A DNA stretch of 64,000 nt from Herbaspirillum sp. ST 5-3 (GTDB lineage: Bacteria; Pseudomonadota; Gammaproteobacteria; Burkholderiales; Burkholderiaceae_D), in contig NZ_STGI01000002.1 in the NCBI RefSeq assembly GCF_004804275.1, positions 310,001-374,000 on the forward strand, given 5' to 3'. Position 1 is the stretch's first letter, and each line of letters begins with the position of its first letter. Below, piece after piece: positions 16,117 to 25,143 of this stretch. A program made the position numbers and the translations under genes. Under the pieces are notes generated by a model, which made no database searches, had not been told where the DNA came from, and worked only from the letters and a program-made list of their open reading frames with translations.

Positions 16117-17361
16117 ATGTTTTCAAAAGACCAGACCATCGCCAAAGTTGATCCTGAACTTTGGTCCGCCATCCAGCAGGAAAACAAGCGTCAGCAAGAT
16201 CACATCGAGCTGATCGCGTCCGAGAACTACACTTCGCCGGCTGTCATGGAGGCGCAAGGCTCTCAGCTGACCAATAAATATGCCGAGGGTTATCCGGGCA
16301 AGCGCTATTACGGTGGCTGCGAATTCGTCGACATCGCCGAAACGCTCGCGATCAACCGTCTGAAGGAATTGTTCGGTGCCGAAGCCGCCAACGTGCAACC
16401 GAATTCCGGCTCGCAAGCTAACCAAGGCGTCTTCTTCGCCATGCTCAAGCCGGGCGATACCATCATGGGCATGTCGCTGGCGGAAGGCGGCCACCTCACG
16501 CACGGTATGGCGCTGAACATGTCGGGCAAGTGGTTCAATGTCGTCTCCTATGGCCTGAATGACAAGGAAGAGATCGACTACGACGCGATGGAGCGTCTGG
16601 CGCATGAGAAGAAGCCGAAGCTGATCATCGCCGGCGCTTCCGCCTATGCGCTGCGCATCGATTTCGAACGTTTCGCCAAGGTGGCAAAAGACGTTGGCGC
16701 CTACTTCATGGTCGACATGGCGCACTACGCGGGTTTGATTGCTGCCGGCGTGTATCCGAATCCGGTGCCGCATGCCGACTTCGTCACGTCTACTACACAC
16801 AAGTCCCTGCGCGGTCCGCGCGGCGGCGTGATCCTGATGAAGGCAGAGCACGAAAAGGCCATCAACTCGGCGATTTTCCCGGGCATCCAAGGCGGTCCTC
16901 TGATGCATGTGATCGCCGCCAAAGCGGTCGCATTCAAGGAAGCCCTGTCTCCGGAATTCAAGGATTACCAGCAGCAGGTCGTGAAAAATGCAGACGCGCT
17001 GGCCAAGGCTTTGATCGCGCGCGGCTTGCGTATCGTATCCGGCAGAACCGAATCGCACGTGATGCTGGTCGACTTGCGGGCGAAGAAGATCACCGGCAAG
17101 GAAGCCGAAGCGATCCTCGGTTCCGCGCACATGACATGCAACAAGAACGCCATCCCGAATGATCCGGAGAAGCCGTTCGTCACGTCCGGCATCCGCCTTG
17201 GCAGTCCCGCCATGACGACCCGCGGTTTCAAGGAAGCGGAGGCGACCAAGGTCGGCAACCTGATTGCCGACGTGCTGGACAATCCGCATGACGCGGCCAC
17301 CATCGAACGCGTGAAAGCGGAGGTCAAGAAGTTGACCGAGGCATTCCCGGTCTACGGCTGA
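16117..17361 (+). CDS. glyA: serine hydroxymethyltransferase
   Basis: The 414-residue PLP enzyme converts serine and tetrahydrofolate to glycine and 5,10-methylene-THF. PLP-binding Lys229 lies in [15 protein letters not shown], preceded by [10 protein letters not shown]. The N-terminal [19 protein letters not shown] is also diagnostic. Length is normal. The start follows TTGGAG by six bases. The ZTP riboswitch upstream indicates induction when folate one-carbon units are short. It is followed by a long hairpin and then nrdR on the same strand. Confidence 0.98.
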   Translation: MFSKDQTIAKVDPELWSAIQQENKRQQDHIELIASENYTSPAVMEAQGSQLTNKYAEGYPGKRYYGGCEFVDIAETLAINRLKELFGAEAANVQPNSGSQANQGVFFAMLKPGDTIMGMSLAEGGHLTHGMALNMSGKWFNVVSYGLNDKEEIDYDAMERLAHEKKPKLIIAGASAYALRIDFERFAKVAKDVGAYFMVDMAHYAGLIAAGVYPNPVPHADFVTSTTHKSLRGPRGGVILMKAEHEKAINSAIFPGIQGGPLMHVIAAKAVAFKEALSPEFKDYQQQVVKNADALAKALIARGLRIVSGRTESHVMLVDLRAKKITGKEAEAILGSAHMTCNKNAIPNDPEKPFVTSGIRLGSPAMTTRGFKEAEATKVGNLIADVLDNPHDAATIERVKAEVKKLTEAFPVYG

Positions 17362-17405
17362 TTGCGTTGCTTGTGCTGCGTGTCTCATGGGATGCGCAGC
17401 GCGTT

Positions 17406-17458
17406 GGAATGCGAGATGAACTGATGTAGAGTCCGAAAAGCAGTTCGTCTTGCATTCC
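17406..17458 (+). other. long near-perfect hairpin between glyA and nrdR
   Basis: Arms 17406-17423 and 17441-17458 form an 18-pair stem with two G-U pairs and a 17-base loop. An outer GCGC/GCGC pairing is possible across a 3-base bulge. No T-run follows, so termination is not obvious. It may stabilise the glyA 3' end or act as a processing site. Confidence 0.5.
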
Positions 17459-17542
17459 GCGCCATATTCATGGGATTGAAATTTTGGGCGGGTGGCAAGA
17501 AAATTATTTAATTGACAACTTTCCATAGGCAACACCGCCGCC

Positions 17543-18013
17543 ATGAAATGCCCCTTCTGTCACCATGAAGATACCCAAGTCATCGACACACGCGTGTCGG
17601 AGGAAGGGGACACCATTCGTCGCCGTCGCCGCTGCGCTCATTGCGACAAGCGATTTACCACCTACGAACGCATCGAACTCTCGATGCCGGTTATCGTCAA
17701 GAAAAACGGCAGTCGTGCCGAGTTTGATCCTGCCAAATTGCGCGGCAGCCTGATGCTCGCCCTGCGCAAGCGTCCCGTTTCCGCCGAGGCGGTCGACGCT
17801 GCAATCCATCGCATTGAAGAAAAACTGCTCTCCAGTGGCGCCCGGGAAGTTGTGTCCGGCCATATCGGCGAGCTGGTGATGCGAGAACTTAAACGTCTCG
17901 ACAAGATTGCCTATATCCGCTTCGCATCCGTCTACAAGAGCTTCGAAGACGTAGCTGAATTCCAGGACGCGATCGCCGAAGTCGGGCCGGAACGCAAAAA
18001 CCCCGCAAAGTAA
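17543..18013 (+). CDS. nrdR: transcriptional repressor NrdR
   Basis: The 156-residue regulator has an N-terminal zinc ribbon (Cys3, Cys6, Cys31, Cys34, ending [13 protein letters not shown]) and an ATP-cone domain (about 49-139, [17 protein letters not shown]). NrdR senses ATP/dATP and represses ribonucleotide reductase genes. It follows glyA as in many betaproteobacteria, with 181 bases between them. No strong ribosome site is seen before its ATG. Confidence 0.97.
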   Translation: MKCPFCHHEDTQVIDTRVSEEGDTIRRRRRCAHCDKRFTTYERIELSMPVIVKKNGSRAEFDPAKLRGSLMLALRKRPVSAEAVDAAIHRIEEKLLSSGAREVVSGHIGELVMRELKRLDKIAYIRFASVYKSFEDVAEFQDAIAEVGPERKNPAK

Positions 18014-18074
18014 TTCATCGCGACCAATAGCGGCGCTCAGTTTTTTCGAGTAAATTATTGTCATAAAAACAACT

Positions 18075-18716
18075 ATGCCTCATTTTTATAAAGTGAATCC
18101 ATGCAGTACGTCTCGTTCACGGGCGAGCAGTTGCCAAATGTGGAAGTCGTGCGCCGCAGGCTTTTCCCTGGTTGAAGCATTGGTAGCCATCGTTGTCCTG
18201 GCAATTGGCGTGATCGGGGCTGCAGGTCTCCAATTGGCAGCATTTCGCACGGCGCAGCAATCCGCATATCAAACCTCCGCCCTGCAAATCGCCAGCGAGA
18301 TGGCCGATGCGATCAGAACGATTAATCAGCATTTGAAACAGGCAGGCAGTGCAAGCCCGTTCTCGCAAGTCAGCTATCAGTCGACGGGCGACGGCGATCT
18401 GCCGATGCCGCCGAAGCTCTGCTATGCCGCCAGATGCGATGCAGAGGAACTCGCCCAATTTGAACTATATGAGTGGAAAAGCCGAGTACACGCAGCGCTG
18501 CCCGGTGGACGGCTTTTGATTTGTCATGACGCATCACCATGGGACAGCGGGAAAAAATCACTGTCCTGGGATTGCACGGGCACATCGGAAAGCACGGCGC
18601 CTTTAGTGATCAAGGTCGGCTGGCAAGCGAAAAATCCGGACGGCGCCTTGGTCAAGGATGGTGATGGCAAGTTCCCTCCCAGTGTCGCAATTACGGTCGG
18701 GCTCCCTGCAATATGA
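18075..18716 (+). CDS. pilV: type IV pilus minor pilin PilV
   Basis: This 213-residue prepilin has the class III signal AAG^FSLVEALVAIVVLAIGVIGAAGLQ followed by the hydrophobic N-terminal helix, and a C-terminal globular part with several cysteines. PilV belongs to the minor-pilin priming complex at the pilus tip. The start is uncertain: ATG 18075 gives a 29-residue leader and ATG 18138 (MWKSC) an 8-residue one. Neither has a clear ribosome site. It is the first gene of a tightly overlapping minor-pilin operon. Confidence 0.88.
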   Translation: MPHFYKVNPCSTSRSRASSCQMWKSCAAGFSLVEALVAIVVLAIGVIGAAGLQLAAFRTAQQSAYQTSALQIASEMADAIRTINQHLKQAGSASPFSQVSYQSTGDGDLPMPPKLCYAARCDAEELAQFELYEWKSRVHAALPGGRLLICHDASPWDSGKKSLSWDCTGTSESTAPLVIKVGWQAKNPDGALVKDGDGKFPPSVAITVGLPAI

Positions 18717-19723
18717 ACGCTCTCCCGATATGCAGAGTGTCCCATTCAGGCCAGGCGTCTCTCGGCAAACAATACGGCCTGACCCTGGTCGAGCTGATGA
18801 TTTCAATGGTCCTCGGTCTGCTGATTGTGATGGCAACGACGACACTGTTTGTTTCGACAAAAACTACCTATTTGATGCAAGACGACGATGCGCGCATACA
18901 GGAGACCGGGCGTTACGCCATCGACGTCATCACGAGATCGATTCGTAGTGTTTCTTTTGAAGATGAAAGTTCATCGGAGGTGCCGATTTCCGCAGCGATG
19001 ACGAATGCAAGCATCTCCGGACTGGATGCGGCGGGTTTGAAAAGCAGAACGCAGGGCATTGAAGGGCCGTACACAAAAGCGGTCAACGGAAGCGACGTGC
19101 TTGCTGTCCGATTTTCTGGTGCTGGAAGCGGCGACAACGGTGACGGCACGATGCTCAATTGTGCCGGCTTTGGCGTTCCAGCACTCAGTGCCTCGGAGAG
19201 TGCGGACGAGAATCGTGGCTGGAGCATCTTCTACGTCGCCGAAGATGCTAGCGGGGAGCCTGAATTGTATTGCAAGTATCGCGGCAACGACTCCTGGACC
19301 TCGCAGGCGATCGCTCGCGGCGTCGAATCATTTCAAGTTCTCTATGGGCTCGATATGGACGACGACGGCTTGCCCGACCAGTTTCTGAACGCGACTGCCC
19401 TCGATGCCCTGGAGAGCGCGGGCCCTTCACAGGGCACGAACCTGCATGGCCAGGCTGCAGAACAGCGCGGAAAAACCTATTGGAAAAAAGTCGCAGCAGT
19501 AAAGTTTTCGCTGTTGATTCGGGGAGTGAATCGTACTCAAGGTGAAAGGTCGATGACTCAGTACGACCTCTTTGGCAAGGATTATTCAAACGCCTACGCC
19601 GGTGCGGATGCAGGCGTGCGTTTGCAGGAATCCTCGCTACCGAAATCGGTACGAGGCAGACAACGGCGGATCTTTAGTTCAATGGTGCTGTTGCCAAGCA
19701 CGCTGGCCAAAAACCGTACATGA
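18713..19723 (+). CDS. pilW: type IV pilus minor pilin PilW
   Basis: The 336-residue protein has the prepilin peptidase site QYG^LTLVELMISMVLGLLIVMATTTLF and a long globular domain with DMDDDGLPDQF, a PilW-like segment. PilW, PilV and PilX form the tip initiation complex in the periplasm and inner membrane. Its ATG overlaps the pilV stop by four bases, and its own stop overlaps the pilX start by four, suggesting coupled translation. Confidence 0.88.
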   Translation: MNALPICRVSHSGQASLGKQYGLTLVELMISMVLGLLIVMATTTLFVSTKTTYLMQDDDARIQETGRYAIDVITRSIRSVSFEDESSSEVPISAAMTNASISGLDAAGLKSRTQGIEGPYTKAVNGSDVLAVRFSGAGSGDNGDGTMLNCAGFGVPALSASESADENRGWSIFYVAEDASGEPELYCKYRGNDSWTSQAIARGVESFQVLYGLDMDDDGLPDQFLNATALDALESAGPSQGTNLHGQAAEQRGKTYWKKVAAVKFSLLIRGVNRTQGERSMTQYDLFGKDYSNAYAGADAGVRLQESSLPKSVRGRQRRIFSSMVLLPSTLAKNRT

Positions 19724-20454
19724 GTTCCAGATTTCCAAGGCGTGTTCGGCCCTCTCTCGGGCTCCGCTCATCCTCTGCGCGACAACATGGGGCGGCACTG
19801 ATTGTGGCGCTCTTGATGTTGACGGTTGTTCTGATGCTTGCCGTCTCTGCGGCAAATATAGCGCTTCAGGGAGAAAAAGCAGCCCGCAACGACCGCGACC
19901 GCCAGATTGCCTTGCAGGCTGCGGAAGCCGCATTGTTGGACGCCGAACTGGATATCGAGGGCTCGCCATCCGGCGAAACCGTGCGTAGTGATTTATTCGG
20001 CAGCGAACAGATGGAGCGTGTTCCGAAAGGCTGCAGCCCGGGAGCTTCCCGGCAATTTCTTGGCATATGCACTACCGATGACCGTATGCCTCCGGCCTGG
20101 CAAACCGTCGACTTTACGGATGCAAGCGAGGATGCGGGCTCGGTACCCTATGGCTTTTTTACTGGGCGGGCCTTTCAGATCGGACAAGGTTCACTGCCAG
20201 CGCGCCTGCCTAGATACATCATTGAACTCAGTGTTCACCGGAATCCGGATAACTCTGCCGTCAAACCCGGAGCAGAGGATGTTTACCGGATCACAGCAGT
20301 GGGATTCGGCACACGGGAGACCACACAAGTCGCGTTGCAGACGCTCTACAGAAAAAAAGGCCGTAGCAAACCTGAAACCAATGCGCCGGTCGGCCGATTC
20401 AGCTGGCGCGAGATACATAACTGGGAGGAATTGCGTAGTGGTTCTCAAAAGTAG
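19720..20454 (+). CDS. pilX: type IV pilus assembly protein PilX
   Basis: The 244-residue protein starts with a basic leader, then QHGAALIVALLMLTVVLMLAVSAANIALQGEKAARNDRDRQIALQAAEAAL, the PilX N-terminal pattern (GAALIVALL rather than the FTLIE type). It works with PilV and PilW in pilus initiation. In most clusters the tip adhesin gene pilY1 follows pilX, but here the next gene is a pilE-like pilin that starts inside the pilX 3' end. Glu at the usual position five of the mature helix is absent, as normal for PilX. Confidence 0.88.
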   Translation: MSSRFPRRVRPSLGLRSSSARQHGAALIVALLMLTVVLMLAVSAANIALQGEKAARNDRDRQIALQAAEAALLDAELDIEGSPSGETVRSDLFGSEQMERVPKGCSPGASRQFLGICTTDDRMPPAWQTVDFTDASEDAGSVPYGFFTGRAFQIGQGSLPARLPRYIIELSVHRNPDNSAVKPGAEDVYRITAVGFGTRETTQVALQTLYRKKGRSKPETNAPVGRFSWREIHNWEELRSGSQK

Positions 20455-20917
20455 GGGGCAACAAGGGGCATGCAAACCGGACCGTGCGGGATTCACCCTC
20501 ATTGAAATAATGGTCGCGCTGGTCATCATCGTGATCCTTTCCTTGATTGCCTACCCGGGCTATCAAGAAGCGGTTCGCAAGGGAAGGCGAGCCGAGGCGC
20601 GCGCCGCATTGATGCAACTCCTGCAGCAGGAGGAGCGGGCATACTCGCAGCACAACAGCTATATCAAGTTTTCGCAGGAATCAACGGAGGAGGAAGAAAA
20701 GAAGTTCAAGTGGTTTTCCGGTGAAACATCAAAGAGCAGCGCCTATGAAATCAAGGCTGAACCATGCAAGAACGACACAATCCGGAATTGTGTACAACTG
20801 ATCGCCATGCCGGGTACGAAAAATGTTGATTCGAGCTACAAGGACATTGCTTGTGGTGAATTGAGCGTGACCAGCACCGGCCTGAAGGCCGCCAACAGTC
20901 CTGATTGCTGGAAATGA
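20438..20917 (+). CDS. pilE: type IV pilin PilE-like protein
   Basis: This 159-residue pilin starts at GTG 20438 with GGGAGGAA seven bases upstream. Longer upstream readings in this frame run through pilX and are not real. The 18-residue leader ends DRAG^FTLIEIMVALVIIVILSLIAYPGYQEAVRKGRRAEARAAL, a canonical pilin helix with Glu5, followed by the PilE-type disulfide region near the C-terminus (PDCWK). It resembles the minor pilin PilE of Pseudomonas and relatives more than a major PilA. It overlaps pilX by 17 bases and fimT by four. Confidence 0.88.
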   Translation: MVLKSRGQQGACKPDRAGFTLIEIMVALVIIVILSLIAYPGYQEAVRKGRRAEARAALMQLLQQEERAYSQHNSYIKFSQESTEEEEKKFKWFSGETSKSSAYEIKAEPCKNDTIRNCVQLIAMPGTKNVDSSYKDIACGELSVTSTGLKAANSPDCWK

Positions 20918-21468
20918 GGCACCAATATGCACGGATTCCGGCGATAAGGCACTGTGGCCTTTCCCTGGTTGAACTACTGACCGTACTTGCAGTTGTCGCT
21001 GTCCTGCTTGCAATGGGTTTGCCGAGCCTCCAATCCTTCATCCAGAATCAGCAGATAAGCGCAACCGTCAACGACTTTTATGCGGCCATCAGTCTGACTC
21101 GCTCGGAAGCAATCCAGCGCGGGGCTCGGGTCGATCTGGTGCCGCAGGATACGGATGGAAACTGGGCCAGCGGCTGGGTCGTTTTTGTCGACGAAAACAA
21201 TAATCAAAGGCCCGACGCGGGAGAAAGGGTGATTTTCACCCATGATGCGGTTCAGAAAGGCACCAGTATCAAGGCAAGTCTTACCGATTCGACAGTACAA
21301 TATCTCGCATACAACGGAAGCGGCCGGACTCGCACCAATGCCAGCAGTCTGCGAACGCAATTCGGAACATTCACATTCAAGTTGAATGATCAGGTGCGCA
21401 AGATCAAGCTCAATTTCCTGGGCCGGCCACGTGTGTGCAATCCGGCGCGCGAGGGAACATCCTGTTAA
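20914..21468 (+). CDS. fimT: FimT/GspH-family pseudopilin
   Basis: The 184-residue protein starts at ATG 20914, overlapping the pilE stop by four bases. The leader ends RHCG^LSLVELLTVLAVVAVLLAMGLPSLQ, and a GspH/FimT beta-domain follows with LTRSEAIQRGARVDL and GWVVFVDENNNQRPDAGE. FimT proteins are minor pilins, and some bind DNA during natural transformation. The usual position of fimT is at the start of such clusters, but here it is last. The gene ends 87 bases before ribD. Confidence 0.87.
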   Translation: MRHQYARIPAIRHCGLSLVELLTVLAVVAVLLAMGLPSLQSFIQNQQISATVNDFYAAISLTRSEAIQRGARVDLVPQDTDGNWASGWVVFVDENNNQRPDAGERVIFTHDAVQKGTSIKASLTDSTVQYLAYNGSGRTRTNASSLRTQFGTFTFKLNDQVRKIKLNFLGRPRVCNPAREGTSC

Positions 21469-21555
21469 CAGTGGAAGCATTTGGGCCGACTGCCGAGATA
21501 CAATCGCGCAGGCTAGGCGCGCATCGAACTTAGATTAACCGAACTCACATCATTC

Positions 21556-22647
21556 GTGGATATACATTCCGATTCACAGGGCATTGAACTCGCGCTGCAA
21601 TGGGCAGCGAAAGGACTCTTTATCACCACGCCGAATCCCAGGGTGGGGTGCGTGATCGTCAAGGACGGGCGGGTTATCGGTGAAGGGTACACGCAGCCGG
21701 CAGGGCAGGCGCATGCGGAGATACAGGCGCTCAACGATGCCGCCAGGCGGGGAGCCGACGTTCGCGGCGCCACGGTCTACGTCACGCTCGAACCTTGCAG
21801 TCACTATGGCCGTACGCCACCGTGTGCGGATGCCTTGATTCGCGCCGGCGTGGCGCGGGTGGTTGCTGCAGTGGCCGATCCCAATCCGCTCGTTGCGGGG
21901 CAAGGTGTGGCGAAGCTGAGGGCCGCGGGTATCGATGTGGTGTGTGGTGTGCTGGAAGATGAAGCGCGTGAAATGAATATCGGCTTCATGTCTCGCATGC
22001 AGCGGGGCAAACCCTGGCTTCGCATGAAGGCGGCTGCCAGCCTCGATGGCAAGACGGCGCTCCATAACGGCCGCAGTCAATGGATTACGTCCGAGGCCGC
22101 GCGAAATGACGGACACTGGTGGCGTGCCCGAGCGTGTGCCGTGCTGACCGGCATTGGCACCGTGCGGGAAGACGATCCTCAGCTCAACGTGAGAGCGATT
22201 GACACACCGCGTCAGCCGCGCCGCATTGTGGTCGACAGCCAGCTGCAGATAAGCCCGGACGCGCGCATTCTCGAGGGCGGCGGAGCCTGGATTGCAACTG
22301 CCTGCTCCGATCCGGAGAAGGAAGCGCGTTTGCGCGAACGCGGCGCCGAAATTCTCATGCTGTCGAACGCGCAAGGCAAGGTCGATTTGCCGGCCCTGAT
22401 GCTGGAATTGGGGAGGCGGCAGATCAATGAGTTGCACGTCGAGGCAGGATTCAAGCTGAACGGATCCTTGATTCGTGAAGGATGCGCCGATGAATTGTTG
22501 CTCTATCTGGCTCCCAGCCTGCTCGGAGATGCGCGAGGTTTGTTCGATCTGCCTGCACTGGAAAACCTGAACGGCCGACAGCAACTCGTTTTTCACGAAA
22601 TCAAGCAAATCGGGCCGGATTTGCGTATCCTTGCTCGTTTCATCTGA
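21556..22647 (+). CDS. ribD: bifunctional riboflavin biosynthesis deaminase/reductase RibD
   Basis: This 363-residue bifunctional enzyme has an N-terminal cytidine-deaminase-like zinc domain (His53-Ala-Glu55 and PCSHYGRTPPC with Cys81 and Cys90) that deaminates the pyrimidine, and a C-terminal reductase domain (about 150-363, RMKAAASLDGKTAL) that reduces the ribosyl side chain with NADPH. The start is GTG 21556. It leads the riboflavin genes, and ribE begins 13 bases after its stop. Confidence 0.96.
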   Translation: MDIHSDSQGIELALQWAAKGLFITTPNPRVGCVIVKDGRVIGEGYTQPAGQAHAEIQALNDAARRGADVRGATVYVTLEPCSHYGRTPPCADALIRAGVARVVAAVADPNPLVAGQGVAKLRAAGIDVVCGVLEDEAREMNIGFMSRMQRGKPWLRMKAAASLDGKTALHNGRSQWITSEAARNDGHWWRARACAVLTGIGTVREDDPQLNVRAIDTPRQPRRIVVDSQLQISPDARILEGGGAWIATACSDPEKEARLRERGAEILMLSNAQGKVDLPALMLELGRRQINELHVEAGFKLNGSLIREGCADELLLYLAPSLLGDARGLFDLPALENLNGRQQLVFHEIKQIGPDLRILARFI

Positions 22648-22660
22648 TCGGATTGCACTC

Positions 22661-23275
22661 ATGTTTACCGGAATCGTCGCCGCGATCGGCGCTATCACAT
22701 CCATTACCCCCCTGGGCAATCAGACCGATGCGGGCGTGAGGCTGACGATCGATGCGGGCGGCCTGCCAATGAGCGATGTTGTACTTGGCGATTCGATTGC
22801 GCTCAACGGCGCCTGCATGACGGTCGTGAGCAAGACGGACAAGGGGTTTGTCGTCGATGTATCACGCGAAAGCCTGAACCGCACGGCTGGCCTCGATGCG
22901 GTCGGCGAGGTCAATCTTGAAAAGGCGCTCACGCTGGCCGACCGGCTTGGTGGTCATCTGGTATCGGGGCATGTCGACGGACTCGGCGTGGTTCGCAAGT
23001 TCGATCCGGTTGGCGAATCGATGGAACTGATCATCGAAGCGCCGAAGGAACTCGCCAAGTATCTCGCCTATAAAGGCTCGATCGTGGTCAACGGCGTATC
23101 GCTGACCGTCAATCGCGTGACCGATGCGGTAAACGGATGCGAATTTTCCATCAATCTCATACCGCATACGGTGGAAGTCACCACGCTCAAACACTTGAAA
23201 CCTGGCGCGAAGGTTAATCTGGAAATCGACCTGATCGCGCGTTATGTGGAACGCATGTTGAGCATGAAAGCCTAG
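22661..23275 (+). CDS. ribE: riboflavin synthase, alpha subunit
   Basis: The 204-residue enzyme starts MFTGIV, the standard N-terminus of riboflavin synthase, which dismutates two 6,7-dimethyl-8-ribityllumazine molecules. Two lumazine-binding repeats are seen: about 1-95 with GDSIALNGACMTV and LGGHLVSGHVDG, and about 98-190 with GSIVVNGVSLTVN and FSINLIPHT. ATG 22661 is preferred over a start 10 codons upstream, which would overlap ribD. No FMN riboswitch is seen in the 132 bases before ribBA. Confidence 0.97.
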   Translation: MFTGIVAAIGAITSITPLGNQTDAGVRLTIDAGGLPMSDVVLGDSIALNGACMTVVSKTDKGFVVDVSRESLNRTAGLDAVGEVNLEKALTLADRLGGHLVSGHVDGLGVVRKFDPVGESMELIIEAPKELAKYLAYKGSIVVNGVSLTVNRVTDAVNGCEFSINLIPHTVEVTTLKHLKPGAKVNLEIDLIARYVERMLSMKA

Positions 23276-23407
23276 CCGCCGCACAAATTGGTTGTGTGAT
23301 TGGCAAGAAAATGTCTTTAGGCGTGTCGGCGCGATCAATTGTTTCGGCCTTGAAAGTTAGGGCCGGTGTAAATCCTTTAAAATAGCAGGCTACATAGGAT
23401 TTTAGTC

Positions 23408-24520
23408 ATGGCTATTTCAACAACTCAAGAAATCATCAGCGAGCTACGCGCTGGCCGCATGGTCATCCTGGTGGATGAGGAAGACCGCGAAAACGAGGGC
23501 GACCTGGTTCTTGCCGCGGAATTCGTCACTCCGGAAGCAATCAATTTCATGGCGAAGTTCGGGCGCGGACTGGTCTGCCTGACGCTCACCGAAGAGCGCT
23601 GCAATCAACTCAATCTGCCGATGATGACCTCCCGTAATGGAACTTCATACGGCACCAATTTCACGGTATCGATCGAAGCCGCCGAGGGAGTGACGACCGG
23701 TATCTCTGCCGCTGACCGGGCAAGGACTGTTCAGGTCGCGGTGGCAAAAAATGCCAAGCCGGCCGATATCGTCCAGCCCGGCCATATTTTCCCGCTGAAG
23801 GCCCAGAAGGGTGGCGTGCTGATGCGGGCCGGTCATACCGAGGCGGGTTGTGATTTTGCCGAACTTGCCGGACTGACGCCCGCTGCGGTCATTTGCGAGA
23901 TCATGAAGGACGACGGCACCATGGCTCGTCTTCCCGACCTCATGGAGTTTGCGAAGGAGCATGGCCTGAAAATCGGCACGATTGCCGACCTGATCCATTA
24001 TCGCAGCCGGAATGAAAGCATCGTTGACAGGGTTGCGGAACGCCAGATGCATACCGTGCACGGCACGTTCAGGGCCATTGCCTATCGTGACAAGCCGAGT
24101 GGCGGCGCGCACCTTGCGCTGGTGCACGGCGACGTCAAGCCAGAACTTGAAACGCTGGTTCGCGTGCATCAACCGGTGTCCATTCTCGACCTGCTGGAAA
24201 CACAGGTAACCACCCATTCATGGAACCTGGCTTCGGCAATGGCCGCCATCAAGGCGTCCGAGCGCGGTGTCATGGTCTTGCTGAATTGCGAGGAATCCGC
24301 CGAGCAGATGTTCGCGCAGTTCGAGGCGCTGAACTCACCCGATGCCAAGCCGCAGCCGCGCGGTTCGCGCATGGATCTGCGGACCTACGGCATCGGCGCG
24401 CAGATCCTGAAGGACCTGGACGTCGGAAAGATGAAGCTGCTGGCCAATCCGCGCAAAATGCCTTCGATGACCGGCTTCGATCTGGAAGTCGTGGGCTACC
24501 AGGACAAGCCGGAAAGCTGA
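23408..24520 (+). CDS. ribBA: 3,4-dihydroxy-2-butanone 4-phosphate synthase with degenerate GTP cyclohydrolase II domain
   Basis: This 370-residue fusion has an intact N-terminal RibB domain (about 1-205: [33 protein letters not shown]), which makes the four-carbon riboflavin precursor from ribulose-5-phosphate. The C-terminal half aligns with GTP cyclohydrolase II, but where RibA has its zinc cysteines (SECLTGD...RCDCG) this protein reads [12 protein letters not shown] and [10 protein letters not shown]. The GTP-opening activity is therefore probably lost, and a separate ribA is expected elsewhere. AGGAT precedes the ATG. It lies between ribE and ribH. Confidence 0.93.
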   Translation: MAISTTQEIISELRAGRMVILVDEEDRENEGDLVLAAEFVTPEAINFMAKFGRGLVCLTLTEERCNQLNLPMMTSRNGTSYGTNFTVSIEAAEGVTTGISAADRARTVQVAVAKNAKPADIVQPGHIFPLKAQKGGVLMRAGHTEAGCDFAELAGLTPAAVICEIMKDDGTMARLPDLMEFAKEHGLKIGTIADLIHYRSRNESIVDRVAERQMHTVHGTFRAIAYRDKPSGGAHLALVHGDVKPELETLVRVHQPVSILDLLETQVTTHSWNLASAMAAIKASERGVMVLLNCEESAEQMFAQFEALNSPDAKPQPRGSRMDLRTYGIGAQILKDLDVGKMKLLANPRKMPSMTGFDLEVVGYQDKPES

Positions 24521-24574
24521 TTCCCTGCTTTTACTGGCGCAAATAGCTGCTACATTTCTGTAATAACAAACGCT

Positions 24575-24612
24575 CCACGCGTGGTTCGCTTGCCCGAACG
24601 AAATACGCGTGG
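24575..24612 (+). other. two-part hairpin between ribBA and ribH
   Basis: CCACGCGT (24575-24582) pairs perfectly with ACGCGTGG (24605-24612), and inside it GTTCG (24584-24588) pairs with CGAAC (24595-24599). It sits 42 bases before ribH without a T-run. It could modulate ribH expression. No ligand motif was recognised. Confidence 0.4.
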
Positions 24613-24654
24613 TGTCTGATTTTAACGAGCGCAGTCGCGCATGAAGGAACAACC

Positions 24655-25140
24655 ATGACCGTAGGAACATACGAGACCAATTTGAGCGGCGAAGGCGTGC
24701 GCGTCGGTATCGTGCAAGCCCGGTTCAATGAAGACGTTTGCCACGGGCTGCTGTCTTCGTGTCTGGCCGAGTTGAAGCATCTCGGAGTTGCCGACGAAGA
24801 TGTACTGCACGTCACGGTTCCTGGTGCATTGGAAATTCCATTTGCGCTGCAGAAGATGGCGGAAACCCAGCAGTTCGATGCGCTGATCGCCATCGGGGCG
24901 GTCATTCGTGGCGAAACCTACCATTTCGAACTGGTATCCAACGAGTCCGGTGCCGGCATTACCCGGGTCGGTCTCGACTTCGGCATCCCGATTGCCAATG
25001 CCGTGCTGACTACGGAAACGGACGAACAGGCAGAAGTGCGTATGGCTGAGAAGGGCGCTGATGCCGCTCGTGTTGCGGTGGAAATGGCGAACCTTGCCAT
25101 TGCTCTGGAAGAACTCGCTGAAGCAACCGAGGAAGAGTAA
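24655..25140 (+). CDS. ribH: 6,7-dimethyl-8-ribityllumazine synthase
   Basis: The 161-residue enzyme condenses the RibB product with the diaminopyrimidine to lumazine. It shows the family motifs [28 protein letters not shown] and [22 protein letters not shown], followed by [17 protein letters not shown]. Lumazine synthases assemble as pentamers or 60-mers in the cytosol. A clear ribosome site (AAGGAACAACC) precedes the ATG. Only three bases separate it from nusB. Confidence 0.98.
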   Translation: MTVGTYETNLSGEGVRVGIVQARFNEDVCHGLLSSCLAELKHLGVADEDVLHVTVPGALEIPFALQKMAETQQFDALIAIGAVIRGETYHFELVSNESGAGITRVGLDFGIPIANAVLTTETDEQAEVRMAEKGADAARVAVEMANLAIALEELAEATEEE

Positions 25141-25143
25141 GTA

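Noticed and set aside
16123-17544. 473-residue open frame antisense to glyA
   Set aside because: It lies wholly opposite a certain gene. It reads as a typical GC-rich shadow with no family pattern.
23276-23407. Looked for an FMN riboswitch before ribBA and ribD
   Set aside because: None of the conserved RFN segments is present. Only a small GGCC hairpin near 23345 is seen.
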